Shown one piece after another: positions 1-5,271 of a DNA stretch of 5,320 nucleotides (the stretch's first letter is position 1; each line of letters begins with the position of its first letter). The stretch is from NCBI GenBank assembly GCA_003497505.1, contig DNNV01000224.1, forward strand, positions 1 to 5,320. The letters run 5' to 3'. Both the position numbers and the translations under genes were made by a program. This DNA comes from Clostridiales bacterium. GTDB taxonomy: Bacteria > Bacillota > Clostridia > Tissierellales > Sedimentibacteraceae. A model generated the notes under the pieces. That model saw only the letters and a list, made by a program, of their open reading frames with translations, did not search any database and was not told where the DNA came from.

Positions 1-2
1 TA

Positions 3-8
3 TATAAA
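3..8 (+). promoter_or_regulatory. Candidate -10 box for the grd operon
   Basis: TATAAA lies at 3-8. Transcription would then start at about 14-16, only a few bases before the first riboswitch stem at 21. That is where the promoter of a riboswitch-led transcript should be. The matching -35 box would lie upstream of the window, so the call rests on position and a good -10 match in AT-rich DNA. Confidence 0.35.
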
Positions 9-20
9 TAAGTTGGATGA

Positions 21-200
21 AGTTTGCGGGAGAGACTGTTATGTTATTAACAGCGCCGAAGGAGTAAGTGAGAAGTATTAGCCATATTATCATGATGCTC
101 TCAGGCAAAAGGACCGCAAGCTGACAAAACTCTGAAAAGCGCAAGCACCGAAGGAGCAACTCTTACAGTGAAGAGGAATCTCTCAGGTTGGGAACAGGGC
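21..200 (+). ncRNA. Tandem glycine riboswitch (two aptamers)
   Basis: Two copies of the glycine-aptamer core are visible. In aptamer 1, P1 pairs 21-29 with 114-122, P2 pairs GAGAG (30-34) with CTCTC (98-102), and a hairpin pairs CTGTTA (36-41) with TAACAG (48-53). These surround the conserved GCGCCGAAGGAG (53-64) and CTCTCAGGCAAAAGGACCGC (98-117). Aptamer 2 has CACCGAAGGAGCAA (146-159) and CTCTCAGG (180-187), and its P1 pairs CTCTG (130-134) with CAGGG (195-199) using one G-U pair. It looks more divergent than aptamer 1, because its P2 arm after CTCTG lacks the usual GAGAG. The element sits directly ahead of genes that consume glycine, which fits the family: glycine riboswitches usually turn on glycine-catabolic operons when glycine is abundant. 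Identification is from conserved motifs and helices seen here; ligand response is inferred. Confidence 0.93.
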
Positions 201-241
201 AGAAGGCAGAATTTTTTATAATGCTTCTGCCTTTATTTATT
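196..241 (+). terminator. Riboswitch-controlled intrinsic terminator (expression platform)
   Basis: GGCAGAAG (198-205) pairs perfectly with CTTCTGCC (224-231), extended by G197-U232 and A196-U233, and is followed by the T-rich tract 232-241. The 5' arm overlaps the 3' strand of aptamer 2 P1 (195-199). A glycine-stabilised P1 would therefore take up the base of the terminator and allow read-through, the usual ON arrangement for glycine riboswitches. GGCAGAA occurs twice in tandem (198-204 and 205-211), so the 3' arm has two possible partners. Confidence 0.75.
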
Positions 242-274
242 TAAAGATAATGATAAACTTTGTAGGCGGTATCG

Positions 275-634
275 ATGATTATTACTAATAATGAGTGGGT
301 GCACAACAAATACAGGGAGTTGTATGACATAATATATATTGAAGGAAGCTACCGTGATGTTCTTGTTAAAACAAGAGACAAGCTGCATGAAGGACATGAG
401 CTTCTGACACATCCTTTATCAAGCAGCATCAAGCCGAATGAAACGCCGTATAAATCTGTGATAATTTCAGATAATAAAGGAAAGCTCAACTTTGATTCAA
501 TATATATAATTGAAAATTCAATAATGACCTGTGATAAATTCAATAAAAATAAAATTATGAATTTAACTGAAAAAATGAAGGAAGATTTTAAACTAATTGA
601 TTTAACAGTGCTTGAAAGCGCGTTAAATATATAG
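275..634 (+). CDS. grdX: GrdX family protein
   Basis: This 119-aa protein is recognised as GrdX, a small protein of unknown biochemical function encoded in glycine, sarcosine and betaine reductase operons. The family signature is present: GSYRDVL at residues 24-30, then a conserved central stretch at about 38-61 that includes GHELLTHPLS and KPNETPYKS. The C-terminal third is rich in Lys, Asn and Ile and looks less conserved. There is no signal peptide, membrane segment or Cys-rich metal site; the single Cys is residue 86. The ATG at 275 is preceded only by a weak purine-rich site (AGGCGG, 264-269), unlike the strong sites of the later genes, so it may be translated at a lower level. It is the first gene after the riboswitch terminator and lies 24 nt before the grdE start. 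A role in assembly or regulation of the complex has only been guessed for the family; nothing here settles it. Confidence 0.88.
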   Translation: MIITNNEWVHNKYRELYDIIYIEGSYRDVLVKTRDKLHEGHELLTHPLSSSIKPNETPYKSVIISDNKGKLNFDSIYIIENSIMTCDKFNKNKIMNLTEKMKEDFKLIDLTVLESALNI

Positions 635-645
635 CAAAAATTTAT

Positions 646-653
646 GGAGGTGA
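646..653 (+). promoter_or_regulatory. Shine-Dalgarno site that fixes the grdE start at TTG 659
   Basis: GGAGGTGA at 646-653 is a near-perfect anti-16S match, five bases before TTG (659-661). The in-frame ATG at 644 overlaps this site and cannot be served by it, so the TTG is the start. Confidence 0.85.
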
Positions 654-658
654 ATGTT

Positions 659-1939
659 TTGAAGTTAGAATTAGGCTACGTTTTTATTAAGGATATTCAG
701 TTCGCTGAACAATCAAAAGTAGAAAATGGAACGCTGTATGTTAACAAAGAAGAAGTTAAGGCATTAATTCTAGAAGATCAAAATTTTAAGTCTGCTGATG
801 TAGAATTGGCGAGACCAGGTGAAAGTATCCGTATCATGCCGGTTAAGGATGTTATTGAACCAAGGGTTAAGGTAGATGGACCCGGAGGAATATTCCCAGG
901 TATGGTAAGCAAGGTCGAAACCGTTGGATCAGGCAGAACAAACGTATTAAAGGGTGCAGCTGTTGTTACAACAGGAAAGATAGTTGGTTTCCAGGAAGGT
1001 ATTATAGATATGACCGGAACTGGAGCAGAGTATACTCCGTTTTCTAAACTAAATAATTTAGTCGTAGTATGCGAGCCTGTTGACGGACTGAAACAGCATG
1101 AGCATGAAAAAGCATTAAGATTCGCAGGCTACAAGGTTGCAATGTATCTTGGACAGCTTGCTAAGTCATTAACTCCTGATGAAGTACATACATACGAAAC
1201 TCCTAACTTGGTTGAAGGACTGAAATTATATCCTGAATTGCCTAGAGTAGCTTATGTATTGATGCTTCAAAGCCAGGGATTAATGCATGACACATATGTG
1301 TACGGTGTTGATGCAAAACAGACCCTGACAACAATGCTTTATCCTACAGAAATAATGGACGGAGCTATTGTGAGCGGAAACTGCGTATCTGCATGCGATA
1401 AGAACACTACATATCATCATCTGAACAATCCTGTTATTCATGATTTGTTTGAAGAGCACGGAAAGACACTTAACTTTGTTGGCGTAATAATCACAAACGA
1501 AAACGTGTATCTTGCAGATAAGGAAAGATCATCTAACTGGAGCGCTAAGCTTGCAGAGCTGTTGGGAGTAGACGGAGTTATAATTTCTCAGGAAGGTTTC
1601 GGAAACCCTGATACAGACTTAATTATGAACTGCAAGAAAATAGAAGCAAAAGGAATCAAGACTGTAATAATTACAGATGAGTATGCAGGAAGAGACGGAT
1701 CATCACAATCTCTTGCTGACGCTGATGCCAGCGCTGATGCTGTTGTAACAGGCGGAAATGCAAATGAGGTAATTGAACTTCCTCCTATGGATAAAATAAT
1801 AGGTTATGCTGAAGTCGCTGATATAATTGCGGGCGGATTTGACGGAAGCTTGCATGCTGACGGAAGTATCACAGCTGAGCTTCAGGTTATTACCGGAGCT
1901 ACAAATGAAATGGGCTTCAATAAATTGAGTGCGAGATAG
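659..1939 (+). CDS. grdE: Glycine reductase component B, alpha/beta subunit pro-protein GrdE
   Basis: This 426-aa protein matches GrdE in full length. With GrdB it forms substrate-specific component B of glycine reductase, a cytoplasmic complex. Family members are made as a ~47-kDa pro-protein that cleaves itself before a cysteine. The cysteine becomes a carbonyl (pyruvoyl-type) group that binds the amino group of glycine as a Schiff base. Counted from the TTG start, the cleavage cysteine in GNCVSACDKN falls at residue 242 (codon 1382-1384), the position established for this family. Predicted chains are residues 1-241 and 242-426; Cys246 is also present in the motif. The start is TTG at 659, not the in-frame ATG at 644, because GGAGGTGA lies just upstream and the protein then begins with the family-typical (M)KLELG. 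The stop TAG is 16 nt before the grdB start, so the two are co-translated neighbours. Glycine rather than sarcosine or betaine specificity is inferred from the riboswitch and the grdA/grdB context. Confidence 0.95.
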   Translation: MKLELGYVFIKDIQFAEQSKVENGTLYVNKEEVKALILEDQNFKSADVELARPGESIRIMPVKDVIEPRVKVDGPGGIFPGMVSKVETVGSGRTNVLKGAAVVTTGKIVGFQEGIIDMTGTGAEYTPFSKLNNLVVVCEPVDGLKQHEHEKALRFAGYKVAMYLGQLAKSLTPDEVHTYETPNLVEGLKLYPELPRVAYVLMLQSQGLMHDTYVYGVDAKQTLTTMLYPTEIMDGAIVSGNCVSACDKNTTYHHLNNPVIHDLFEEHGKTLNFVGVIITNENVYLADKERSSNWSAKLAELLGVDGVIISQEGFGNPDTDLIMNCKKIEAKGIKTVIITDEYAGRDGSSQSLADADASADAVVTGGNANEVIELPPMDKIIGYAEVADIIAGGFDGSLHADGSITAELQVITGATNEMGFNKLSAR

Positions 1940-1955
1940 GAAGGAGGAGAAAATA

Positions 1956-3260
1956 ATGCTAAAAGTTGTTCATTATATAAATCAATTCTTTGCCAACATA
2001 GGCGGAGAAGAAATGGCTCACGTTCCTGCTGAATTGAGAGAAGGCGTAGTAGGTCCGGGACTTGCTTTCCAGCAAGCATTTGGAGGAGAGGCAGAAATCG
2101 TTGCTACAATTGTATGCGGAGACTCATATTTTAACGAGAACCTTGAAAAAGCCAAAACAGAAATAATTGAAATGGTTAAAAAACAAAATCCAGATTTGTT
2201 CATTGCAGGACCTGCATTTAACGCAGGAAGATATGGTGTTGCATGCGGTACAATTGCGCAGGCAGTTAAAGAAGAGCTTGGCATTCCTGTACTGACAGGT
2301 ATGTACGTTGAAAATCCGGGTGCAGATATGTTCAAGAACAGCCTGTACATCGTTTCAACAAAGAACTCAGCAGCAGGTATGAAGGACGCTGTTAAGAAAA
2401 TGGCTCCTTTGGCCCTTAAACTGGCTAATAAAGAAAACATCGGAGCATCTGCAGAAGAAGGATATATGCCAAACGGTGTAAGAAAGAATTTCTTCGATCA
2501 GGAAAGAGGCTCAAAAAGAGCGGTTAATATGCTTCTGAACAAGTTGAGCGGAAAAGAATATGTTACTGAATTCCCAATGCCTGACTTCGACAGAGTTGCA
2601 CCTAACCCTGCAGTAAAAGATGTTAGAAAAGCAACTATAGCTTTGGTTACATCAGGCGGAATTGTTCCGAAAGGAAATCCTGACCACATAGAATCATCAA
2701 GTGCATCTAAATACGGAAAATACGATATTGAAGGTGTTATGGATTTAACAGAAGAAACATTCGCAACTGCACACGGCGGATATGACCCTGTTTATGCCAA
2801 TATAGACCCTGACAGAGTATTGCCTGTGGATGTTCTGAGAGACCTTGAAAAAGAAGGAAAAATCGGAAAGCTGCACAGATATTTCTATACAACCGTAGGA
2901 AATGGGACAGCAGTTAAGAATGCAAAGGGATTTGCTGAAAAATTTGCTCAGGAGCTGAAGGCTGACGGCGTAGACGCAGTTATTCTTACATCAACCTGAG
3001 GTACCTGTACACGTTGCGGCGCAACGATGGTAAAAGAAATAGAAAGAGCAGGAATTCCTGTAGTACATATGTGTACAGTTGTTCCTATATCTTTAACAGT
3101 TGGAGCTAACAGAATAGTTCCTACTATAGCAATACCGCATCCTCTTGGAAATCCTGCATTAACAATGGCAGAAGAAAAGGTTATAAGAAGAGCGCTGGTG
3201 GAAAGAGCATTGAAAGCTTTGGAAACTGAAGTTTCAGAACAGACTGTATTTGAAAAATAA
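1956..3260 (+). CDS. grdB: Glycine reductase component B gamma subunit GrdB, selenoprotein (UGA read as Sec348)
   Basis: This 434-aa selenoprotein is the catalytic subunit of component B. Its selenocysteine is thought to attack the alpha carbon of GrdE-bound glycine, release ammonia, and pass the carboxymethyl group to GrdA. The in-frame UGA at 2997-2999 is residue 348 in the motif U-G-T-C-T-R-C (UxxCxxC, Cys351 and Cys354). Strongly family-like sequence runs on both sides: VHYINQFFANIGGEE near the N-terminus, CGDSYF, VTSGGIVPKGNPDHIESSSA and FATAHGGYDP before the UGA, then IVPTIAIPHPLGNP and the C-terminus after it. The UGA is therefore not a real stop. The start is ATG 1956, eight bases after AAGGAGG (1941-1947); the in-frame ATG at 1929 lies inside grdE and would add nine residues with no ribosome site. 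A hairpin after the UGA (3002-3032) is a candidate SECIS. Paralogues GrdF (sarcosine) and GrdH (betaine) share this fold; GrdB is chosen from context and overall likeness. Confidence 0.95.
2997..2999 (+). other. Selenocysteine UGA codon of grdB
   Basis: TGA falls in frame between threonine (ACC) and GGT-ACC-TGT-ACA-CGT-TGC, giving T-U-G-T-C-T-R-C. The open frame continues for 86 sense codons of clear GrdB sequence to TAA at 3258-3260. Position and motif agree with the known UxxCxxC redox site of the family. Confidence 0.95.
3000..3032 (+). promoter_or_regulatory. Candidate bacterial SECIS hairpin of grdB
   Basis: Directly after the UGA, TACC (3002-3005) can pair with GGTA (3029-3032). CGTTGC (3012-3017) pairs perfectly with GCAACG (3021-3026) around a GGC apical loop (3018-3020), with an asymmetric internal loop between the two stems. 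The apical loop begins 18 nt past the UGA, in the distance range expected for a bacterial SECIS bound by SelB, and it contains G residues. It also codes for the essential redox motif, so its sequence is doubly constrained. Structure was judged by eye, not folded. Confidence 0.6.
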
Positions 3261-3267
3261 ATTATGA

Positions 3268-3305
3268 GGGCAATTCCCATTGCTTAAGCGATATTGGAAT
3301 TGCCC
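3268..3305 (+). terminator. Strong intercistronic hairpin after grdB (partial terminator or RNA-processing stem)
   Basis: GGGCAATTCC (3268-3277) pairs perfectly with GGAATTGCCC (3296-3305). Inside it ATTGC (3279-3283) pairs with GCGAT (3288-3292) around a TTAA loop, with one G-U. No T-run follows at once (CACATAAAG, then TTTT only at 3317-3320), so it is a poor rho-independent terminator as it stands. It starts 7 nt after the grdB stop. It could cause partial termination, protect the 3' end of a grdX-grdE-grdB message, or mark a processing site. Confidence 0.55.
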
Positions 3306-3352
3306 ACATAAAGTAGTTTTGGTAATCATGATTATAAAATATGTTTACTTAA

Positions 3353-3381
3353 TTGCGAATATGTTATAAAATATTCATAAT
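3353..3381 (+). promoter_or_regulatory. Candidate internal promoter for trxB-trxA-grdA
   Basis: TTGCGA (3353-3358) and CATAAT (3376-3381) are separated by exactly 17 nt, a good sigma-A-type arrangement; the -10 box matches TATAAT at five of six bases. Transcription would start near 3388-3390, about 40 nt before the trxB ATG. An overlapping weaker pair, TTTACT (3344-3349) and TAAAAT (3367-3372), also with a 17-nt spacer, is an alternative. The region is AT-rich, so chance matches are possible, but it lies after a strong hairpin in the one sizeable gap of the operon. Confidence 0.45.
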
Positions 3382-3384
3382 AAT

Positions 3385-3411
3385 AGATTGCACAGATTAC
3401 ATAGATTACGT
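3385..3411 (+). repeat. Three tandem 9-nt direct repeats in the trxB leader
   Basis: AGATTGCAC (3385-3393), AGATTACAT (3394-3402) and AGATTACGT (3403-3411) follow one another without gaps and fit AGATTRCRY. They sit immediately downstream of the candidate -10 box and end 16 nt before the trxB ATG. They could be a protein or RNA binding repeat, or simple slippage of non-coding DNA; the sequence does not decide. Confidence 0.7.
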
Positions 3412-3427
3412 AGAAGAGAGGTGTGAC

Positions 3428-4363
3428 ATGAGCAAAGTATATGATGTATTGATCCTGGGAGCAGGACCGGCAGGATTGTCAGCAGGCTTGTATGCCGGAA
3501 GAGCAAGATTAAGCACTCTGATAATAGAAAAAGAAAAAGACGGAGGACAAATAGCCCTTACGTCAGAAGTTGAAAATTATCCCGGATGCCTCGAGGGTGA
3601 ATCAGGACCTACATTAATAGATAGAATGGCAGATCAAGCAAAGCATTTCGGAGCTGAGAAAGTATATGATGAAATAGTTGAAGTAAGACTGGAAGGCAAA
3701 GAGAAAGTGCTTGTGGGCAAAAAAGGAGAATATGTTGGTAAGACTGTAATAATAGCAGGTGGAGCCACATCAAAGCCAATCGGATGCCCAGGAGAAAAAA
3801 TATTCACAGGTAAGGGAGTTTCCTACTGTGCAACATGTGATGCAGCATTCTTTGAAGATTTTGAGGTGTTCGTAGTTGGTGGCGGAGATACAGCCGTTGA
3901 AGAAGCTATGTACCTGACTAAATTTGCAAGAAAGGTATCCTTAATCCACAGAAGAAACGAATTGAGAGCAGCTAAATCAATTCAGCAGAAGGCTATGGAA
4001 AATCCAAAGATGAATTTTATATGGGATTCTGTTGTTAAAGAAATCAAGGGTGACGGCATAGTTAACTCCATGGTTCTTGAAAATATCAAGACAGGCGAGA
4101 TAACTGAAATAGTTGCCGACGAGGACGACGGAACATTCGGTATATTCGTATTCATCGGATATGAGCCGAAAACAAAGCTGTTTGAAGGTTTGTTAAACAT
4201 CGAAAACGGTTATATCGCAACAGATGAAAATATGAAAACAAATATTGAAGGCGTATATGCAGCCGGAGATATAAGGGTGAAAAGCCTTAGACAGGTTGTT
4301 ACTGCTGCTGCCGACGGAGCTATAGCTGCTGTTCAGGCAGAAAAATATATAGAATCATTATAG
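3428..4363 (+). CDS. trxB: Thioredoxin reductase (NADPH)
   Basis: This 311-aa protein has the usual low-molecular-weight thioredoxin reductase length. Motifs in order: FAD-binding GAGPAG (11-16), redox-active CATC (Cys134, Cys137) followed by D138, nucleotide-binding GGGDTA (151-156), the HRR phosphate-binding motif (174-176, with Arg180) expected for NADPH rather than NADH, and the C-terminal FAD motif YAAGDIR (277-283). It moves electrons from NADPH through FAD to the disulfide of TrxA, encoded 9 nt downstream, and so supplies glycine reductase. The start is ATG 3428, preceded by GAGAGGTG (3416-3423), and gives the normal MSKVYDVLILGAGPAG opening. An in-frame TTG at 3353 would add 25 residues made partly of the 9-nt repeats and is rejected. 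The stop TAG is part of the trxA ribosome site (TAGGAGG), indicating tight co-translation. Substrate pairing with TrxA is inferred from context. Confidence 0.95.
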   Translation: MSKVYDVLILGAGPAGLSAGLYAGRARLSTLIIEKEKDGGQIALTSEVENYPGCLEGESGPTLIDRMADQAKHFGAEKVYDEIVEVRLEGKEKVLVGKKGEYVGKTVIIAGGATSKPIGCPGEKIFTGKGVSYCATCDAAFFEDFEVFVVGGGDTAVEEAMYLTKFARKVSLIHRRNELRAAKSIQQKAMENPKMNFIWDSVVKEIKGDGIVNSMVLENIKTGEITEIVADEDDGTFGIFVFIGYEPKTKLFEGLLNIENGYIATDENMKTNIEGVYAAGDIRVKSLRQVVTAAADGAIAAVQAEKYIESL

Positions 4364-4372
4364 GAGGTTAAG

Positions 4373-4690
4373 ATGTTAATACTTGACAAAGAAACATTTG
4401 AACCGGAAGTATTGCAGGGAGAAGGATACATATTGGTAGACTTTTTCGGCGACGGATGTGCGCCATGTGAAGCTTTGATGCCTCATGTAGTATCATTATC
4501 CGAAAAGTACGGAGATAAACTTAAGTTTACAAAGTTAAACACAACTAAGGCAAGAAGAGTTGCCATAGGACAAAAAGTGCTTGGCTTACCGGTTGTTGCA
4601 ATTTACAAAGACGGAGAAAAAGTAGAAGAACTTATAAAAGAAGACGCTACTCCGGATAATGTAGAAGCAATGATTAAAAAATATATTTAA
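4373..4690 (+). CDS. trxA: Thioredoxin with atypical GCAPC active site
   Basis: This 105-aa single-domain thioredoxin is the likely direct reductant of oxidised GrdA. The fold landmarks are present: VDFF (22-25) with buried Asp23, the active site G-C-A-P-C (28-32, Cys29 and Cys32) and the cis-proline Pro73 in GLPVV. The usual WCGPCK is changed: Trp is Gly28, the first inter-cysteine residue is Ala30 and the following Lys is Glu33. Losing Trp and placing acidic residues nearby (Asp27, Glu33) is in keeping with the divergent GCxPC thioredoxins described with glycine reductases of amino-acid-fermenting clostridia. Those are specialised and work poorly with outside partners; the same limit here is inferred. 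The start ATG 4373 follows GGAGG (4363-4367) with a 5-nt spacer, the site overlapping the trxB stop. A 54-nt gap separates it from grdA. Confidence 0.95.
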   Translation: MLILDKETFEPEVLQGEGYILVDFFGDGCAPCEALMPHVVSLSEKYGDKLKFTKLNTTKARRVAIGQKVLGLPVVAIYKDGEKVEELIKEDATPDNVEAMIKKYI

Positions 4691-4744
4691 GCAAAGAACA
4701 AACAGGAACAAAAGAAAAAATAAAAATTAATTAAGGAGGAAAAA

Positions 4745-5218
4745 ATGAGCTTATTAAATGGAAAAAAAGTTATAATAATAGGCGACAGAGACGGTATTCC
4801 GGGTCCAGCGATTGAAGAATGCGTAAAGACTGCCGGAGCCGAAGTAGTGTTCTCATCAACAGAATGCTTCGTCTGAACTAGCGCAGGCGCAATGGATTTG
4901 GAAAATCAAAAAAGGGTTAAAGAATTTGCAGACAAGTACGGTGCTGAAAACTTAGTAGTAGTACTTGGAGCAGCTGAAGGTGAAGCAGCAGGTCTTGCTG
5001 CAGAAACCGTAACAAACGGAGACCCTACTTTTGCAGGTCCATTGACAGGAGTTCAGTTAGGACTCTCAGTATATCACGTATGCGAACCAGAAATTAAAAA
5101 TGAAGTTGAAGAATCAGTTTATGATGAACAAATCAGTATGATGGAAATGGTATTGGATGTTGACGATATTGTTAAAGAAATGACTCCAATAAGAGAAGAC
5201 TACTGTAAATATCTTTAA
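4745..5218 (+). CDS. grdA: Glycine reductase component A, selenoprotein GrdA (UGA read as Sec44)
   Basis: This 157-aa selenoprotein A accepts the carboxymethyl group from component B on its selenocysteine and delivers it to component C, where acetyl phosphate is made. Its resulting Se-S bridge is then reduced by TrxA. The N-terminus [20 protein letters not shown] is classic GrdA. The redox motif is C-F-V-U (Cys41, Sec44) with UGA at 4874-4876, followed by [11 protein letters not shown] and a full GrdA C-terminus ending at TAA 5216-5218. Length and the position of Sec44 match the family. Start ATG 4745 follows a perfect AAGGAGG (4733-4739), 5 nt upstream. Reading UGA as stop would leave a 43-residue stub, and a caller restarting at ATG 4892 would report only the last 108 residues. 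GrdA is shared by glycine, sarcosine and betaine reductases, so it does not itself fix substrate. Confidence 0.97.
4874..4876 (+). other. Selenocysteine UGA codon of grdA
   Basis: TGA is codon 44, in TGC-TTC-GTC-TGA (C-F-V-U). The frame stays open through the whole conserved GrdA C-terminal part to TAA at 5216-5218, and the CxxU motif is the known active site of selenoprotein A. Confidence 0.96.
4877..4895 (+). promoter_or_regulatory. Possible SECIS element of grdA
   Basis: A SECIS must lie just after the UGA. The best stem seen is short: GCG (4881-4883) with CGC (4888-4890) around a CAGG loop, flanked by weak pairs only. The apical loop starts about 7 nt past the UGA, closer than the Escherichia coli model, so this element is either a divergent clostridial type or not the true structure. 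Its existence is inferred from the need to decode Sec44. Confidence 0.35.
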
Positions 5219-5239
5219 TATTTAATATTATAATATATC

Positions 5240-5271
5240 AAATTTGCTTCGCAGGGATGCGAAGCAAATTT
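5240..5271 (+). terminator. Terminator hairpin after grdA
   Basis: AAATTTGCTTCGCA (5240-5253) pairs perfectly with TGCGAAGCAAATTT (5258-5271) around a GGGA loop: a 14-bp stem starting 21 nt after the grdA stop. The 3' arm ends in TTTT (5269-5272) and the 5' arm begins with AAA, so it has the look of an intrinsic terminator, possibly usable from both sides. It would end or attenuate the transcript after grdA. Confidence 0.8.

Noticed and set aside
1929..1955. Earlier ATG for grdB overlapping grdE
   Set aside because: The nine extra residues (MRDRKEEKI) come from translating the grdB ribosome site itself; ATG 1956 is correctly spaced from AAGGAGG.
2018..2440. 140-codon open frame on the minus strand inside grdB, plus shorter minus-strand frames at 349-543, 1882-2079, 2498-2689, 2948-3280 and 3982-4200
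   Set aside because: All lie antisense to well-supported genes, have no ribosome sites of note and encode no recognisable protein; they are shadows of the + strand coding bias.
2997..2999. Pseudogene or frameshift reading of grdB and grdA
   Set aside because: Both interruptions are single in-frame UGA codons exactly at known selenocysteine positions (UxxCxxC and CxxU), with intact sequence on both sides; decay would not place them there.
3027..3260. Separate 77-aa gene after grdB
   Set aside because: It is the in-frame C-terminal part of GrdB after the selenocysteine UGA; ATG 3027 has no ribosome site and lies within the SECIS candidate.
3353..3427. N-terminal extension of TrxB from TTG 3353
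   Set aside because: The TTG coincides with a likely -35 box, the extension is built from short repeats and does not resemble TrxB, and ATG 3428 has its own ribosome site and gives the normal N-terminus.
4892..5218. Separate 108-aa gene starting at ATG 4892
   Set aside because: It is the C-terminal part of GrdA; the true start is ATG 4745 with AAGGAGG, read through UGA 4874-4876.
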